This document shows positions 1 to 6,415 of a stretch of DNA of 14,887 nt, piece after piece. The position numbers and the translations under genes are program-made. This DNA is from JBEINZ01 sp040377825. GTDB lineage: Bacteria; Pseudomonadota; Alphaproteobacteria; Rhizobiales; Ancalomicrobiaceae. The stretch lies in NCBI GenBank assembly GCA_040377825.1, contig JBEINZ010000048.1, forward strand, positions 1 through 14,887. Direction: 5' to 3'. The notes below the pieces were generated by a model. It did no database searches, was not told where the DNA came from, and saw only the letters and a list, made by a program, of their open reading frames with translations. Every line of letters begins with the position of its first letter. The first letter of the stretch is position 1.

Positions 1-2
1 CG

Positions 3-617
3 GCGAAATCGCTGCTTGATCTGCCGCGCGACGTCGGACTGCATCCGGAGACGGGCAAGCCGATCCAGGCCGGCATCGGCCGTTATGGGCCGTTCGTCGT
101 GCATGACGGAACCTTTGCCAATCTCTCCGGGATCGACGAGGTCTTCACGGTTGGCTTGAATCGCGCGGTGTCGGTGCTCGCCGAAAAGGCCGATCGCGGT
201 GGACGTGGCCGCGCAACGCCGGCCGCTTTGAAGGAACTTGGCGATCACCCGACGCTCGGCGGCCCGGTCACGGTACGCGATGGCAAATACGGGCCTTACG
301 TGAACCACGGCAAGGTCAACGCGACGCTCCCCAAGGGCATGGACCCGCAAGGCGTAACCATGGACGTGGCCACCGCGCTCCTCGCCGAAAAGGCGGGACG
401 CGAGCCGGTCAAGCCGGCGCCACGTGGCGGACGGGCAGCGCCTAAAGGCACCGGCGCGTCGAAAGCAGAAAAGCAGCCAGCGAAGGTCGCTGAGGCATCG
501 ATAGTCAAAAAGGCAAGCGCGAAAAAGCCGCCTGTCAAAAAGACAGCGACAAAGTCCAAGGTTAGCAACAAAGCGGCCTCGACCTCCTCCACCAAGGCTA
601 AGGCAAGCAAGGCCTGA
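3..617 (+). CDS. topA: DNA topoisomerase I, C-terminal part (5' end outside window)
   Basis: Type IA topoisomerase that relaxes negatively supercoiled DNA. Only the last 204 residues are in the window; the frame is open from base 3, so the gene begins to the left and the catalytic tyrosine domain is not visible. Two copies of the C-terminal topoisomerase repeat can be seen, one around GIGRYGPFVVHDG and one around VRDGKYGPYVNHGK, each followed by a short helix ending in LLAEKA or VLAEKA. The final ~60 residues are a low-complexity Lys/Ala/Ser/Thr tail ending KAKASKA, as is common in alphaproteobacterial TopA and probably used for DNA binding. The internal GTG at 99 is not a real start because homology to the repeat continues upstream of it. 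rnr follows in the same direction, which is a typical order in this group. Confidence 0.93.
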   Translation, partial: AKSLLDLPRDVGLHPETGKPIQAGIGRYGPFVVHDGTFANLSGIDEVFTVGLNRAVSVLAEKADRGGRGRATPAALKELGDHPTLGGPVTVRDGKYGPYVNHGKVNATLPKGMDPQGVTMDVATALLAEKAGREPVKPAPRGGRAAPKGTGASKAEKQPAKVAEASIVKKASAKKPPVKKTATKSKVSNKAASTSSTKAKASKA

Positions 618-639
618 GCCCTGGAATAACGCCTCGACT

Positions 640-675
640 GACTCATCGAACCGCCCGCAACGGCCTCAATGAGTC
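640..675 (+). other. Inverted repeat in the topA-rnr gap
   Basis: GACTCAT at 640-646 is the exact reverse complement of ATGAGTC at 669-675, with 22 nt between. No T-run follows, so it is not an obvious intrinsic terminator. It matters because the ATG at 669, which would give the longest rnr reading frame, is the first part of the right arm. The rest of 618-767 holds no other recognisable gene. Confidence 0.4.
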
Positions 676-767
676 GATCGGGCGCATCTGCACGCGCGGG
701 AAAGCGTTTCCGCCCGCACCCGAATGGGTTTAGGCTGATTGCCGAACAAACGAACGGACATCAGCCT

Positions 768-3092
768 TTGGCTCGCCCCCCGCGCAACACCACGAAAGCC
801 CCGACACGCGTAATCAAGCGCGGCACACCGCCGACGCGCGAGGAGATCTTGGCCTTCGTCGCCGAGCATCCCGGCCAAGCGGGCAAGCGCGAAATCGCGC
901 GCGCCTTCGGGATTTCCGGTAGCGCCAAGATCATGCTGAAACAGGTCCTAAAGGAGCTTGAGGCCGACGGCGTGGTCGAGCGTCGGCGAAAGCGCCTTGT
1001 AACGGCGGGGACTTTGCCGGAGGTGCTGGTTGTCGACGTCGTCGGTCGCGACGCAGATGGCGAGCTTGTTGCCGCGCCCGCCGAATGGGACGAGGACGAA
1101 CACGGCGCGGTGCCACGTATTCTGATCCTGCACGACCGCCAAAAGCGCCCCGGCCCGGCCGCCGGCGTCGGCGATCGCTTGCTCGTGCGTATCCAGGAAG
1201 CACCAGGTGAAGGCCTTCCAACGGGTATCGGAGCGGTCGCCCGCGTAACGCGCATTCTCGATCGCAAGCCCGCCGCCGCCCTCGGGATCGTTCGGATCGC
1301 GCCGGGCGGCGCGCGCATCGTGCCGATCGACAAGAAATCGCGGGAGCTGGTCGTCGCCGAGATCGACCTTAAGGGCGCGAAGGACGGCGACCTCGTCGCG
1401 CTTGATGTCGCACCGCCCCGAGGTCGACTCGGTCTACCACGCGCCAGGGTGCGCGAGGTGATCGGCGATATGGCGAGCGAGAAGGCTGTGAGCCAGATTG
1501 CGATCCACGCCCATAACATTCCGCATGTATTCCCCGTCGCGGTGCTGCATGAAGCGGAGGCCGTGAAGCCGGTTTCGGTTGGGAAGCGCGAGGATTGGCG
1601 CGCGCTGCCGCTGGTCACGATCGATCCGCCCGATGCCAAGGACCATGACGACGCGGTGCATGCCGAACCGGATCCTGATCCAGCCAATCCCGGCGGCTTC
1701 ATCGTCACGGTCGCCATCGCCGATGTCGCGGCCTATGTGCGCCCTGGCAGTCCGATGGACCGCGAGGCACTCCATCGCGGCAATTCGGTCTACTTTCCTG
1801 ACCGGGTCGTGCCGATGCTGCCGGAACGGATCTCCAACGATCTTTGTTCCCTACGCGAGAAAGAGGAACGCCCTGCCCTCGCCGTCCGCATGCTCTTCGC
1901 CGCCGACGGGCGCAAGGCCGGTCACACATTCCACCGCATCTTGATGCGCTCTGCCGCCAAGCTCGCCTACCAACAGGCGCAAGCCGCAATCGACGGGCGG
2001 ACCGACGACAAGACCGATACGCTGCTTCAGCCGGTCCTGAAGCCGCTTTGGGAGGCCTACGCCGCCTTGAAGCGCGGGCGCGATATCCGCGAGCCGCTCG
2101 ATCTCGATTTGCCCGAGCGCAAGATCCTCTTGAAGCCGGACGGCCATGTCGACCGCGTGGTCGTCCCAGAACGCCTCGATGCGCATAAGCTCATTGAGGA
2201 ATTCATGATTCAGGCAAACGTCGCCGCGGCCGAAACGCTGGAAAAGCACCGCGTTCCGCTGCTCTATCGCATCCACGACGCCCCGAGCCCGGAGAAGATC
2301 GAGGCGCTCAAGGATTTCCTAGCAACGCTCGATATCAAGATCGCCATGAAGGGCGGGCTGAAGCCCTCCGCTTTCAATGGCATCCTGGGGCGTGTCGTCG
2401 GGACGGCGCAGGCTGGGCTCGTCAACGAGGTCATCCTGCGCAGCCAGGCGCAGGCGGAGTACTCGCCGCTCAATATCGGCCATTTCGGCCTGCATCTGCG
2501 TCGCTACGCACATTTCACTAGTCCAATTCGGCGCTATGCGGATCTCATCGTCCACCGCGCGCTGATCCGAGCGCTTGGGTTAGGGCCGGACGGTCTTCCC
2601 GAGACGATCGACGATAAGCTCGAAGGCATCGGCGCCGAGATTTCCGCGGCAGAGCGCCGCGCCATGGCTGCGGAGCGTGACACGATCGATCGTCTCGTGG
2701 CACGGTGGCTCATGGACCGGATCGGCGCGACGTTCCGGGCGAAGATTTCGGGCGTTACGAAGTCGGGCCTCTTTGTCCGCCTGGACGAGACCGGAGCGGA
2801 CGGCTTCATCCCGGCGTCGACGATCGGCGATGATTACTACGTGTTCGATGAGAAGAGCCGCGCGATGATCGGCAGCCGAACCGGCGAGACCCATCGGCTC
2901 GGCGACGCGGTCGAGGTAAAGCTCGTGGAAGCTCAGCCGTTTGCCGGTGCCCTTCGCTTCGAGATCATGAGCGAGGGCGGTTACACCAAGCCGTCAGAAC
3001 GTCGCGCTGCATTCGACGGTCGAGGCGGACACCGGGGCGGATACGGCCGGCCCCGTGCCGGATCGAGCGGCAAGGCGAAGCGCAGCCGTTGA
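768..3092 (+). CDS. rnr: Ribonuclease R (RNB-family 3'-5' exoribonuclease)
   Basis: Processive 3'-5' exoribonuclease that degrades structured RNA and takes part in RNA quality control in the cytoplasm. Visible in order: an N-terminal winged-helix region (TREEILAFVAEHPGQAGKREIARAFGI), a cold-shock/OB domain, the RNB catalytic domain with IDPPDAKDHDD (Asp 286, 292, 294 and 295 counted from the TTG start, matching the metal-binding aspartates of the family), and a C-terminal S1 domain (FRAKISGVTKSGLFVRLDETGADGFIP) before a basic Gly/Arg/Lys tail. I place the start at TTG 768, giving MARPPRNTTK and 774 aa: the product then begins like related RNase R proteins and GGA at 756-758 can serve as a weak ribosome site. 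The alternative is ATG 669 (807 aa), which lacks a Shine-Dalgarno and adds an atypical Arg-rich stretch. Confidence 0.93.
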   Translation: MARPPRNTTKAPTRVIKRGTPPTREEILAFVAEHPGQAGKREIARAFGISGSAKIMLKQVLKELEADGVVERRRKRLVTAGTLPEVLVVDVVGRDADGELVAAPAEWDEDEHGAVPRILILHDRQKRPGPAAGVGDRLLVRIQEAPGEGLPTGIGAVARVTRILDRKPAAALGIVRIAPGGARIVPIDKKSRELVVAEIDLKGAKDGDLVALDVAPPRGRLGLPRARVREVIGDMASEKAVSQIAIHAHNIPHVFPVAVLHEAEAVKPVSVGKREDWRALPLVTIDPPDAKDHDDAVHAEPDPDPANPGGFIVTVAIADVAAYVRPGSPMDREALHRGNSVYFPDRVVPMLPERISNDLCSLREKEERPALAVRMLFAADGRKAGHTFHRILMRSAAKLAYQQAQAAIDGRTDDKTDTLLQPVLKPLWEAYAALKRGRDIREPLDLDLPERKILLKPDGHVDRVVVPERLDAHKLIEEFMIQANVAAAETLEKHRVPLLYRIHDAPSPEKIEALKDFLATLDIKIAMKGGLKPSAFNGILGRVVGTAQAGLVNEVILRSQAQAEYSPLNIGHFGLHLRRYAHFTSPIRRYADLIVHRALIRALGLGPDGLPETIDDKLEGIGAEISAAERRAMAAERDTIDRLVARWLMDRIGATFRAKISGVTKSGLFVRLDETGADGFIPASTIGDDYYVFDEKSRAMIGSRTGETHRLGDAVEVKLVEAQPFAGALRFEIMSEGGYTKPSERRAAFDGRGGHRGGYGRPRAGSSGKAKRSR

Positions 3093-3101
3093 GGCGCGGT
3101 T

Positions 3102-3107
3102 AGGAGA
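3102..3107 (+). promoter_or_regulatory. Shine-Dalgarno deciding the DUF983 start
   Basis: AGGAGA lies 6 nt before ATG 3114 but directly abuts ATG 3108. Normal spacing therefore favours 3114 over the in-frame ATG two codons upstream. Confidence 0.65.
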
Positions 3108-3113
3108 ATGGCA

Positions 3114-3599
3114 ATGGCGGTGATCCACACAGAAGGACCGGTGACGAGCGGTTTGGAACCGAACATTGCGCAAACTCCACGCCGCGTCTGGCCGGCGATC
3201 TTGCGCGGCTTGCGCTGCCGATGCCCGGCCTGCGGCAAAGGCTCGATTTTCGATGGTTATCTCACTGTCGTGGAGGCATGCACGGAATGCGGCGAACCGC
3301 TCCATCATCACCGCGCGGACGATTTCCCGCCCTATGTCACGATCGTTCTGGTCGGACATATCGTTGTGCCGGCCGTTCTCGCCGTCGAGCGCCTGTGGCG
3401 GCCAGAAATCTGGATCCATCTCATCATTTGGCTACCGCTGACGCTGATTCTGTCGCTCGTTCTGCTCCGTCCAGTCAAAGGCGCGGTCGTCGGCCTACAA
3501 TGGGCGCTGCGGATGCATGGCTTCGATCCGAACACGGCCGATCCCGACGCGGCGGAACCGGAGCCGAAGCCCGCATCGGTTGTGATCTCCGCACGCTAA
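3114..3599 (+). CDS. DUF983 family zinc-ribbon-like membrane protein
   Basis: Small protein of 161 aa with the layout of the DUF983 family, whose function is unknown. The N-terminal half carries two CxxC pairs, CPAC at 37-40 and CTEC at 56-59, which could bind a metal such as zinc. The family-typical HHHRADDFPPY segment follows. The C-terminal half has two hydrophobic membrane segments (about 75-92 and 102-118), and then a Pro/Glu-rich cytoplasmic tail. The start at 3114 is chosen by the spacing of the AGGAGA site; starting at 3108 would add only two residues. It sits 21 nt after rnr and 13 nt before the NUDIX gene, so the three genes are probably co-transcribed. What it does for the neighbours is not evident. 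Confidence 0.88.
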   Translation: MAVIHTEGPVTSGLEPNIAQTPRRVWPAILRGLRCRCPACGKGSIFDGYLTVVEACTECGEPLHHHRADDFPPYVTIVLVGHIVVPAVLAVERLWRPEIWIHLIIWLPLTLILSLVLLRPVKGAVVGLQWALRMHGFDPNTADPDAAEPEPKPASVVISAR

Positions 3600-3612
3600 G
3601 GATAGGCGAGCG

Positions 3613-4386
3613 ATGGTGGACGGCGTGGACGACATGGCGATCTCGAACGCCCGGCTTCTGCAATTGAACCTACGCGAGCGTCAGCGCGAGCAGACGAATA
3701 TCCGTCCAAAGGATGCGTCGACGCTTCTTATCTTTGACCGAGCCGGCAGCGGCCCATTTCGCGTGCTTATGGGACGACGCCACAGCCGGCACGCGTTCTA
3801 CCCTGGGGCCTATGTCTTTCCGGGCGGGCGCGTGGATCCAACGGATTCGCGCGTCAAACCCGACGACGATTACCATCCGGCGGTTGCGGCAAAACTCAGC
3901 CATGCCTTACGCGGCCCAAAATCCGCAGCGCGCGTTCGCGCTTTCGGCATTGCAGCACTGCGGGAAACCTACGAGGAGGCCGGCTTATTGATCGGGCGTC
4001 GGGCAGACGACAATTCTCCGGCCTTGCGCGGCCAATTCGCGGCGTTCGGGGAACGAAGCTTGACCCCGTCGCTCGCGGTACTGCGCTTCGTCGCCCGTGC
4101 GATCACGCCGCCTCGCATTCATCGTCGGTTCGACACACGTTTTTTCGCATGTTTCGCCTCGGATATCGCCGATCGGCTTCCAGAGGGCGTCGGACCCTCC
4201 GGTGAACTGGAGAATATTTCTTGGCTAACGTTTGACGAGGCAGAGCGGACAATGATCCCGCCGATCACCATCGCCATTCTCGAGGAGATTTCCGCCCAAC
4301 TCGCGCGCGATCCAATGCTCGCATTCGACGCACCGACACCGTTTTATCGTTGGCTCGGTCAAGGCTTTAAACGCGACCTGATCTGA
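3613..4386 (+). CDS. NUDIX hydrolase, NUDT19-like
   Basis: NUDIX enzymes hydrolyse nucleoside diphosphates linked to another group X. This 257-aa protein has FPGG at 69-72 and the second half of the NUDIX box, RETYEEAGL at 117-125, which carries the metal-binding Arg/Glu residues. The first half of the box (G-x5-E) is not intact: Lys103 and Arg109 stand where Gly and Glu would be expected. The arrangement resembles the NUDT19/NUDT7-like subfamily (acyl-CoA diphosphatases), which is why I lean that way, but the true substrate is not shown by sequence. AAGGA at 3598-3602 lies 10 nt before ATG 3613. The protein looks soluble and cytoplasmic, with no signal peptide or membrane segment. It follows the DUF983 gene by 13 nt. 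Confidence 0.85.
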   Translation: MVDGVDDMAISNARLLQLNLRERQREQTNIRPKDASTLLIFDRAGSGPFRVLMGRRHSRHAFYPGAYVFPGGRVDPTDSRVKPDDDYHPAVAAKLSHALRGPKSAARVRAFGIAALRETYEEAGLLIGRRADDNSPALRGQFAAFGERSLTPSLAVLRFVARAITPPRIHRRFDTRFFACFASDIADRLPEGVGPSGELENISWLTFDEAERTMIPPITIAILEEISAQLARDPMLAFDAPTPFYRWLGQGFKRDLI

Positions 4387-4435
4387 GTTCGTCGCACGCT
4401 TGTCAGCTGATCACCCCAAGATAGTTCGGTCTATC

Positions 4436-4447
4436 GGCAGGCCTGCC
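4436..4447. other. 12-bp perfect palindrome between NUDIX and MFS genes
   Basis: GGCAGGCCTGCC is its own reverse complement and lies 49 nt after the NUDIX stop and 65 nt before the MFS start. It could be an operator or part of a weak termination hairpin; no T-run follows. The remainder of the 126-bp gap shows no clear promoter. Confidence 0.3.
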
Positions 4448-4512
4448 AGCCGTGATAGAGGATCGCGTCAAACGTACGAAACTCAGATTTCAAATCCTGA
4501 CCGCACGAGTCC

Positions 4513-5685
4513 ATGACAACAAACGAAGACACAAGCTTTTCCCGTGCCCGCCTCATTGCCCTTGTCGCCATGCTTTCATCGGCAGGCGCCGTTGGAGCAG
4601 GGCTCAGTCTTGGCCTGCCACTGCTGTCTTTCGTCCTGGAATCGCGCGGCATTTCAGGCAGTATGATTGGGCTGAACACTGCAGTGGCGGGCCTGTCGAC
4701 CTTTATCGCCGCGCCGTTAGCGACACCCCTTGCTAGACGCTTTGGCTCACCGCTGGTACTCATATTATCGCTAATAGTCGCGGCAATCACCTTAACGGGC
4801 TTCTATTTCATTGAAGCCTTTTGGGCTTGGTTTCCGCTTCGGCTCGTTTTTCATTGCGCCCTTGGTTTTGCGTTCATCGTCTCCGAGTTTTGGATCAATA
4901 CTCTGGCGCCGGACCGCAAGCGCGGCCTCATTATCGGCATCTATGCCACGATGCTTTCGATAGGCTTTTCCGTCGGTCCGCTGATCCTCGCCATCGTCGG
5001 CAGTAAAGGCTTCGCTCCGTTTGCCATCGGCGCGGCGATTCTTGCAGTTTCAGCGATTCCTATCCTGTTTGCACAATCTCAACCGCCGGCCTTGCACGAT
5101 TCGAAGGCCGGATCATCGGTCTTGAGGTTTCTGAAACTGCTACCCATGGCCATGGGAGCGGTCCTCGTTTTCGGCGCGGTCGAGTCCGGCGCGCTGGCCA
5201 TTCTGCCGGTTTATGGCCTGCGAATCGGCTTCGACGAGCGATCGGCCGCGCTTCTCATCACGGCGACCGCCCTCGGCAATGTTGCGCTCCAGATCCCGAT
5301 CGGCGTGCTCTCCGACCGGCTCGACCGCGTCTTCATGCTCCGCGTCTGCGCACTCGTCGGTCTCGCCGGCGCGGTTACGCTACCGTTTCTTTCCGGAAAC
5401 CTTTGGTTGGTCATGCCCGTCCTGTTCATTTGGGGCGGCGTTACGGCTGGTCTTTACACCATCGGCCTCTCGCTTATCGGCGCGACATATTCAGGCGCGA
5501 GCCTTGCCTCCGCGAACGCGGCTTTTGTCCTGATGTATTCCGTCGGCATGCTATTCGGTCCGGTCACGATCGGTGCCGGTTTGGATATCTGGAACCCCCA
5601 TGGCGCGCCCGCGGTCATGGCGGCTTTCTTCCTCGCATTGGTTTTCATTGTTTTTTACGGACCGCGACCGGCACGCGAAACTTGA
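4513..5685 (+). CDS. Major facilitator superfamily transporter
   Basis: A 390-aa, strongly hydrophobic protein with about 12 membrane segments in two halves, as expected for an MFS carrier in the inner membrane. A motif A-like loop is seen in each half: PLATPLARRFGS after the second segment, and GVLSDRLDRVFM at the matching place in the second half. The charged N-terminus (MTTNEDTSFSRAR) is cytoplasmic and leads straight into segment one, supporting ATG 4513, although only a poor ribosome site precedes it. The overall look is of the YcaD-like branch of putative sugar or drug carriers; the substrate cannot be told. Codons in the first third include TTA, CTA and ATA (for example 4759-4783), which are scarce in the neighbours. 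It lies 126 nt after the NUDIX gene and 92 nt before rpmG. Confidence 0.88.
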   Translation: MTTNEDTSFSRARLIALVAMLSSAGAVGAGLSLGLPLLSFVLESRGISGSMIGLNTAVAGLSTFIAAPLATPLARRFGSPLVLILSLIVAAITLTGFYFIEAFWAWFPLRLVFHCALGFAFIVSEFWINTLAPDRKRGLIIGIYATMLSIGFSVGPLILAIVGSKGFAPFAIGAAILAVSAIPILFAQSQPPALHDSKAGSSVLRFLKLLPMAMGAVLVFGAVESGALAILPVYGLRIGFDERSAALLITATALGNVALQIPIGVLSDRLDRVFMLRVCALVGLAGAVTLPFLSGNLWLVMPVLFIWGGVTAGLYTIGLSLIGATYSGASLASANAAFVLMYSVGMLFGPVTIGAGLDIWNPHGAPAVMAAFFLALVFIVFYGPRPARET

Positions 5686-5710
5686 CAAGCACGCCCCATT
5701 CGGCCAGATT
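5682..5710 (+). promoter_or_regulatory. Candidate promoter for rpmG
   Basis: A perfect TTGACA (5682-5687) overlaps the MFS stop codon; 17 nt downstream is CAGATT (5705-5710), a weak -10. Strong -35 with relaxed -10 is common for growth-related promoters in alphaproteobacteria. The transcript would start near 5717 and carry the hairpin at 5733-5755. Confidence 0.4.
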
Positions 5711-5732
5711 CGCTGACAACAACTTGATTGCT

Positions 5733-5760
5733 AGCCCGCGCGATCGTCGCGGGCTTTCTT
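5733..5760 (+). terminator. GC-rich hairpin with T-rich tail ahead of rpmG
   Basis: AGCCCGCG (5733-5740) pairs perfectly with CGCGGGCT (5748-5755) around a 7-nt loop, followed by TTCTT. It may end transcripts from the MFS gene. It also lies downstream of the candidate rpmG promoter and 10 nt before its ribosome site, so it could instead be a leader structure or attenuator of rpmG. The T-run is interrupted, so termination may be partial. Confidence 0.6.
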
Positions 5761-5777
5761 TATGAAAGGAATAGCCG

Positions 5778-5945
5778 ATGGCCAAGGCCACCACGATCAA
5801 GATCAAGCTCGTGTCCACCGCCGACACAGGCTATTTTTACGTGACGAAAAAGAACTCTCGCACGATGACCGAGAAGCTTGCGGTCAAGAAGTACGATCCG
5901 GTCGCACGCAAGCATGTCGAGTTCAAGGAAGCTAAAATCAAGTAA
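5778..5945 (+). CDS. rpmG: 50S ribosomal protein L33
   Basis: A 55-aa basic protein that reads MAKATTIKIKLVSTADTGYF at the start, followed by the YVTKKNSRT and KYDPVARKHVEFKEAKIK segments typical of bacterial L33, a small protein of the large ribosomal subunit. The length is normal for the family. It lacks the CxxC pairs found in zinc-binding L33 variants, so it is the zinc-independent form. AAGGA at 5766-5770 stands 7 nt before ATG 5778, fixing the start. The gene seems to be its own unit: a candidate promoter and hairpin precede it and a strong intrinsic terminator begins 33 nt after its stop. Its place downstream of topA, rnr, DUF983 and NUDIX genes fits alphaproteobacterial gene order. 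Confidence 0.96.
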   Translation: MAKATTIKIKLVSTADTGYFYVTKKNSRTMTEKLAVKKYDPVARKHVEFKEAKIK

Positions 5946-5977
5946 CTTATGGTTTGCTTGATTGAGTTATGCTGGAG

Positions 5978-6002
5978 AGCCTCGGTCCCCCGAGGCTTTT
6001 TC
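5978..6002 (+). terminator. Intrinsic terminator after rpmG
   Basis: AGCCTCGG (5978-5985) pairs perfectly with CCGAGGCT (5990-5997) around a 4-nt loop, followed by a run of five T (5997-6001). It is a textbook Rho-independent terminator and closes the housekeeping block. Confidence 0.88.
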
Positions 6003-6183
6003 GTTTGCGCCCTGCGCTTCGACAGGCCAATTCCAGCTCGACCGAGGCCGCGACAACAAATCAAAAAACCTCGCCCGACCCATTGACCGTGAGCGGCGGA
6101 AAATGCCCGTATGTAGCCGTGAGACGTTCAGTTGTTTTGATAATGACTGCGTTAGCACCGTAAGGGGTCGGAGCCTAAATCAA
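6003..6183. other. Non-coding stretch, nothing recognised
   Basis: From the rpmG terminator to the palindromic repeat I see no gene with a ribosome site, no tRNA and no clear promoter. A TTGACC at 6083-6088 has no good -10 at the usual distance. A 129-codon open frame (5962-6351) crosses the terminator and the repeat and is not credible. The region may contain the promoter of the following ABC operon. Confidence 0.5.
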
Positions 6184-6298
6184 GAGCATTTCCCAATCGA
6201 AAGGGACCAACCGATCGATAAGGAAGTGCTCCAGAGTCTAGACCTTGAGCCGGTCCTTTTTTTTCGGATCGCTTCGATCCGAACGAGACAGGCTCTAG
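6184..6298. repeat. Two-hairpin palindromic intergenic repeat
   Basis: First hairpin: GAGCATTTCC (6184-6193) pairs with GGAAGTGCTC (6222-6231), ten pairs with one G-T. Second hairpin: TTCGGATCG (6263-6271) pairs perfectly with CGATCCGAA (6275-6283) around a 3-nt loop, inside an outer stem GAGCC (6247-6251) with GGCTC (6291-6295). Eight T (6257-6264) precede it. The make-up resembles the dispersed imperfect palindromes of Hyphomicrobiales genomes. Only one copy is in this window, so calling it a multi-copy repeat is inference. Confidence 0.55.
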
Positions 6299-6364
6299 GC
6301 AGTACGTTTCAAGAAGACGGCGCTTATGTCGCCGTTCGTTCGGCTCCATAACACGTGCCGCCGA

Positions 6365-6397
6365 TCCCGGGAGGCAGCACGAAAAACAAGCCCGGGA
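6365..6397 (+). promoter_or_regulatory. Leader inverted repeat before the ABC operon
   Basis: TCCCGGG (6365-6371) pairs with CCCGGGA (6391-6397), with 19 nt between, ending 5 nt before the ribosome site GGAGG (6403-6407). A second small stem, ACGGCG (6317-6322) with CGCCGT (6330-6335), lies upstream. These may be mRNA leader structures or operator half-sites; no regulator gene is in view to support either. Confidence 0.35.
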
Positions 6398-6415
6398 CAC
6401 TTGGAGGAAATCAAA

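Noticed and set aside
761..1717. 318-codon minus-strand open frame opposite rnr
   Set aside because: Ser/Arg/Thr-rich composition typical of a frame shadow; it lies over the conserved RNase R domains.
5962..6351. 129-codon plus-strand open frame between rpmG and the ABC operon
   Set aside because: It runs through the rpmG terminator and the palindromic repeat, has no ribosome site, and its translation resembles no protein I know.
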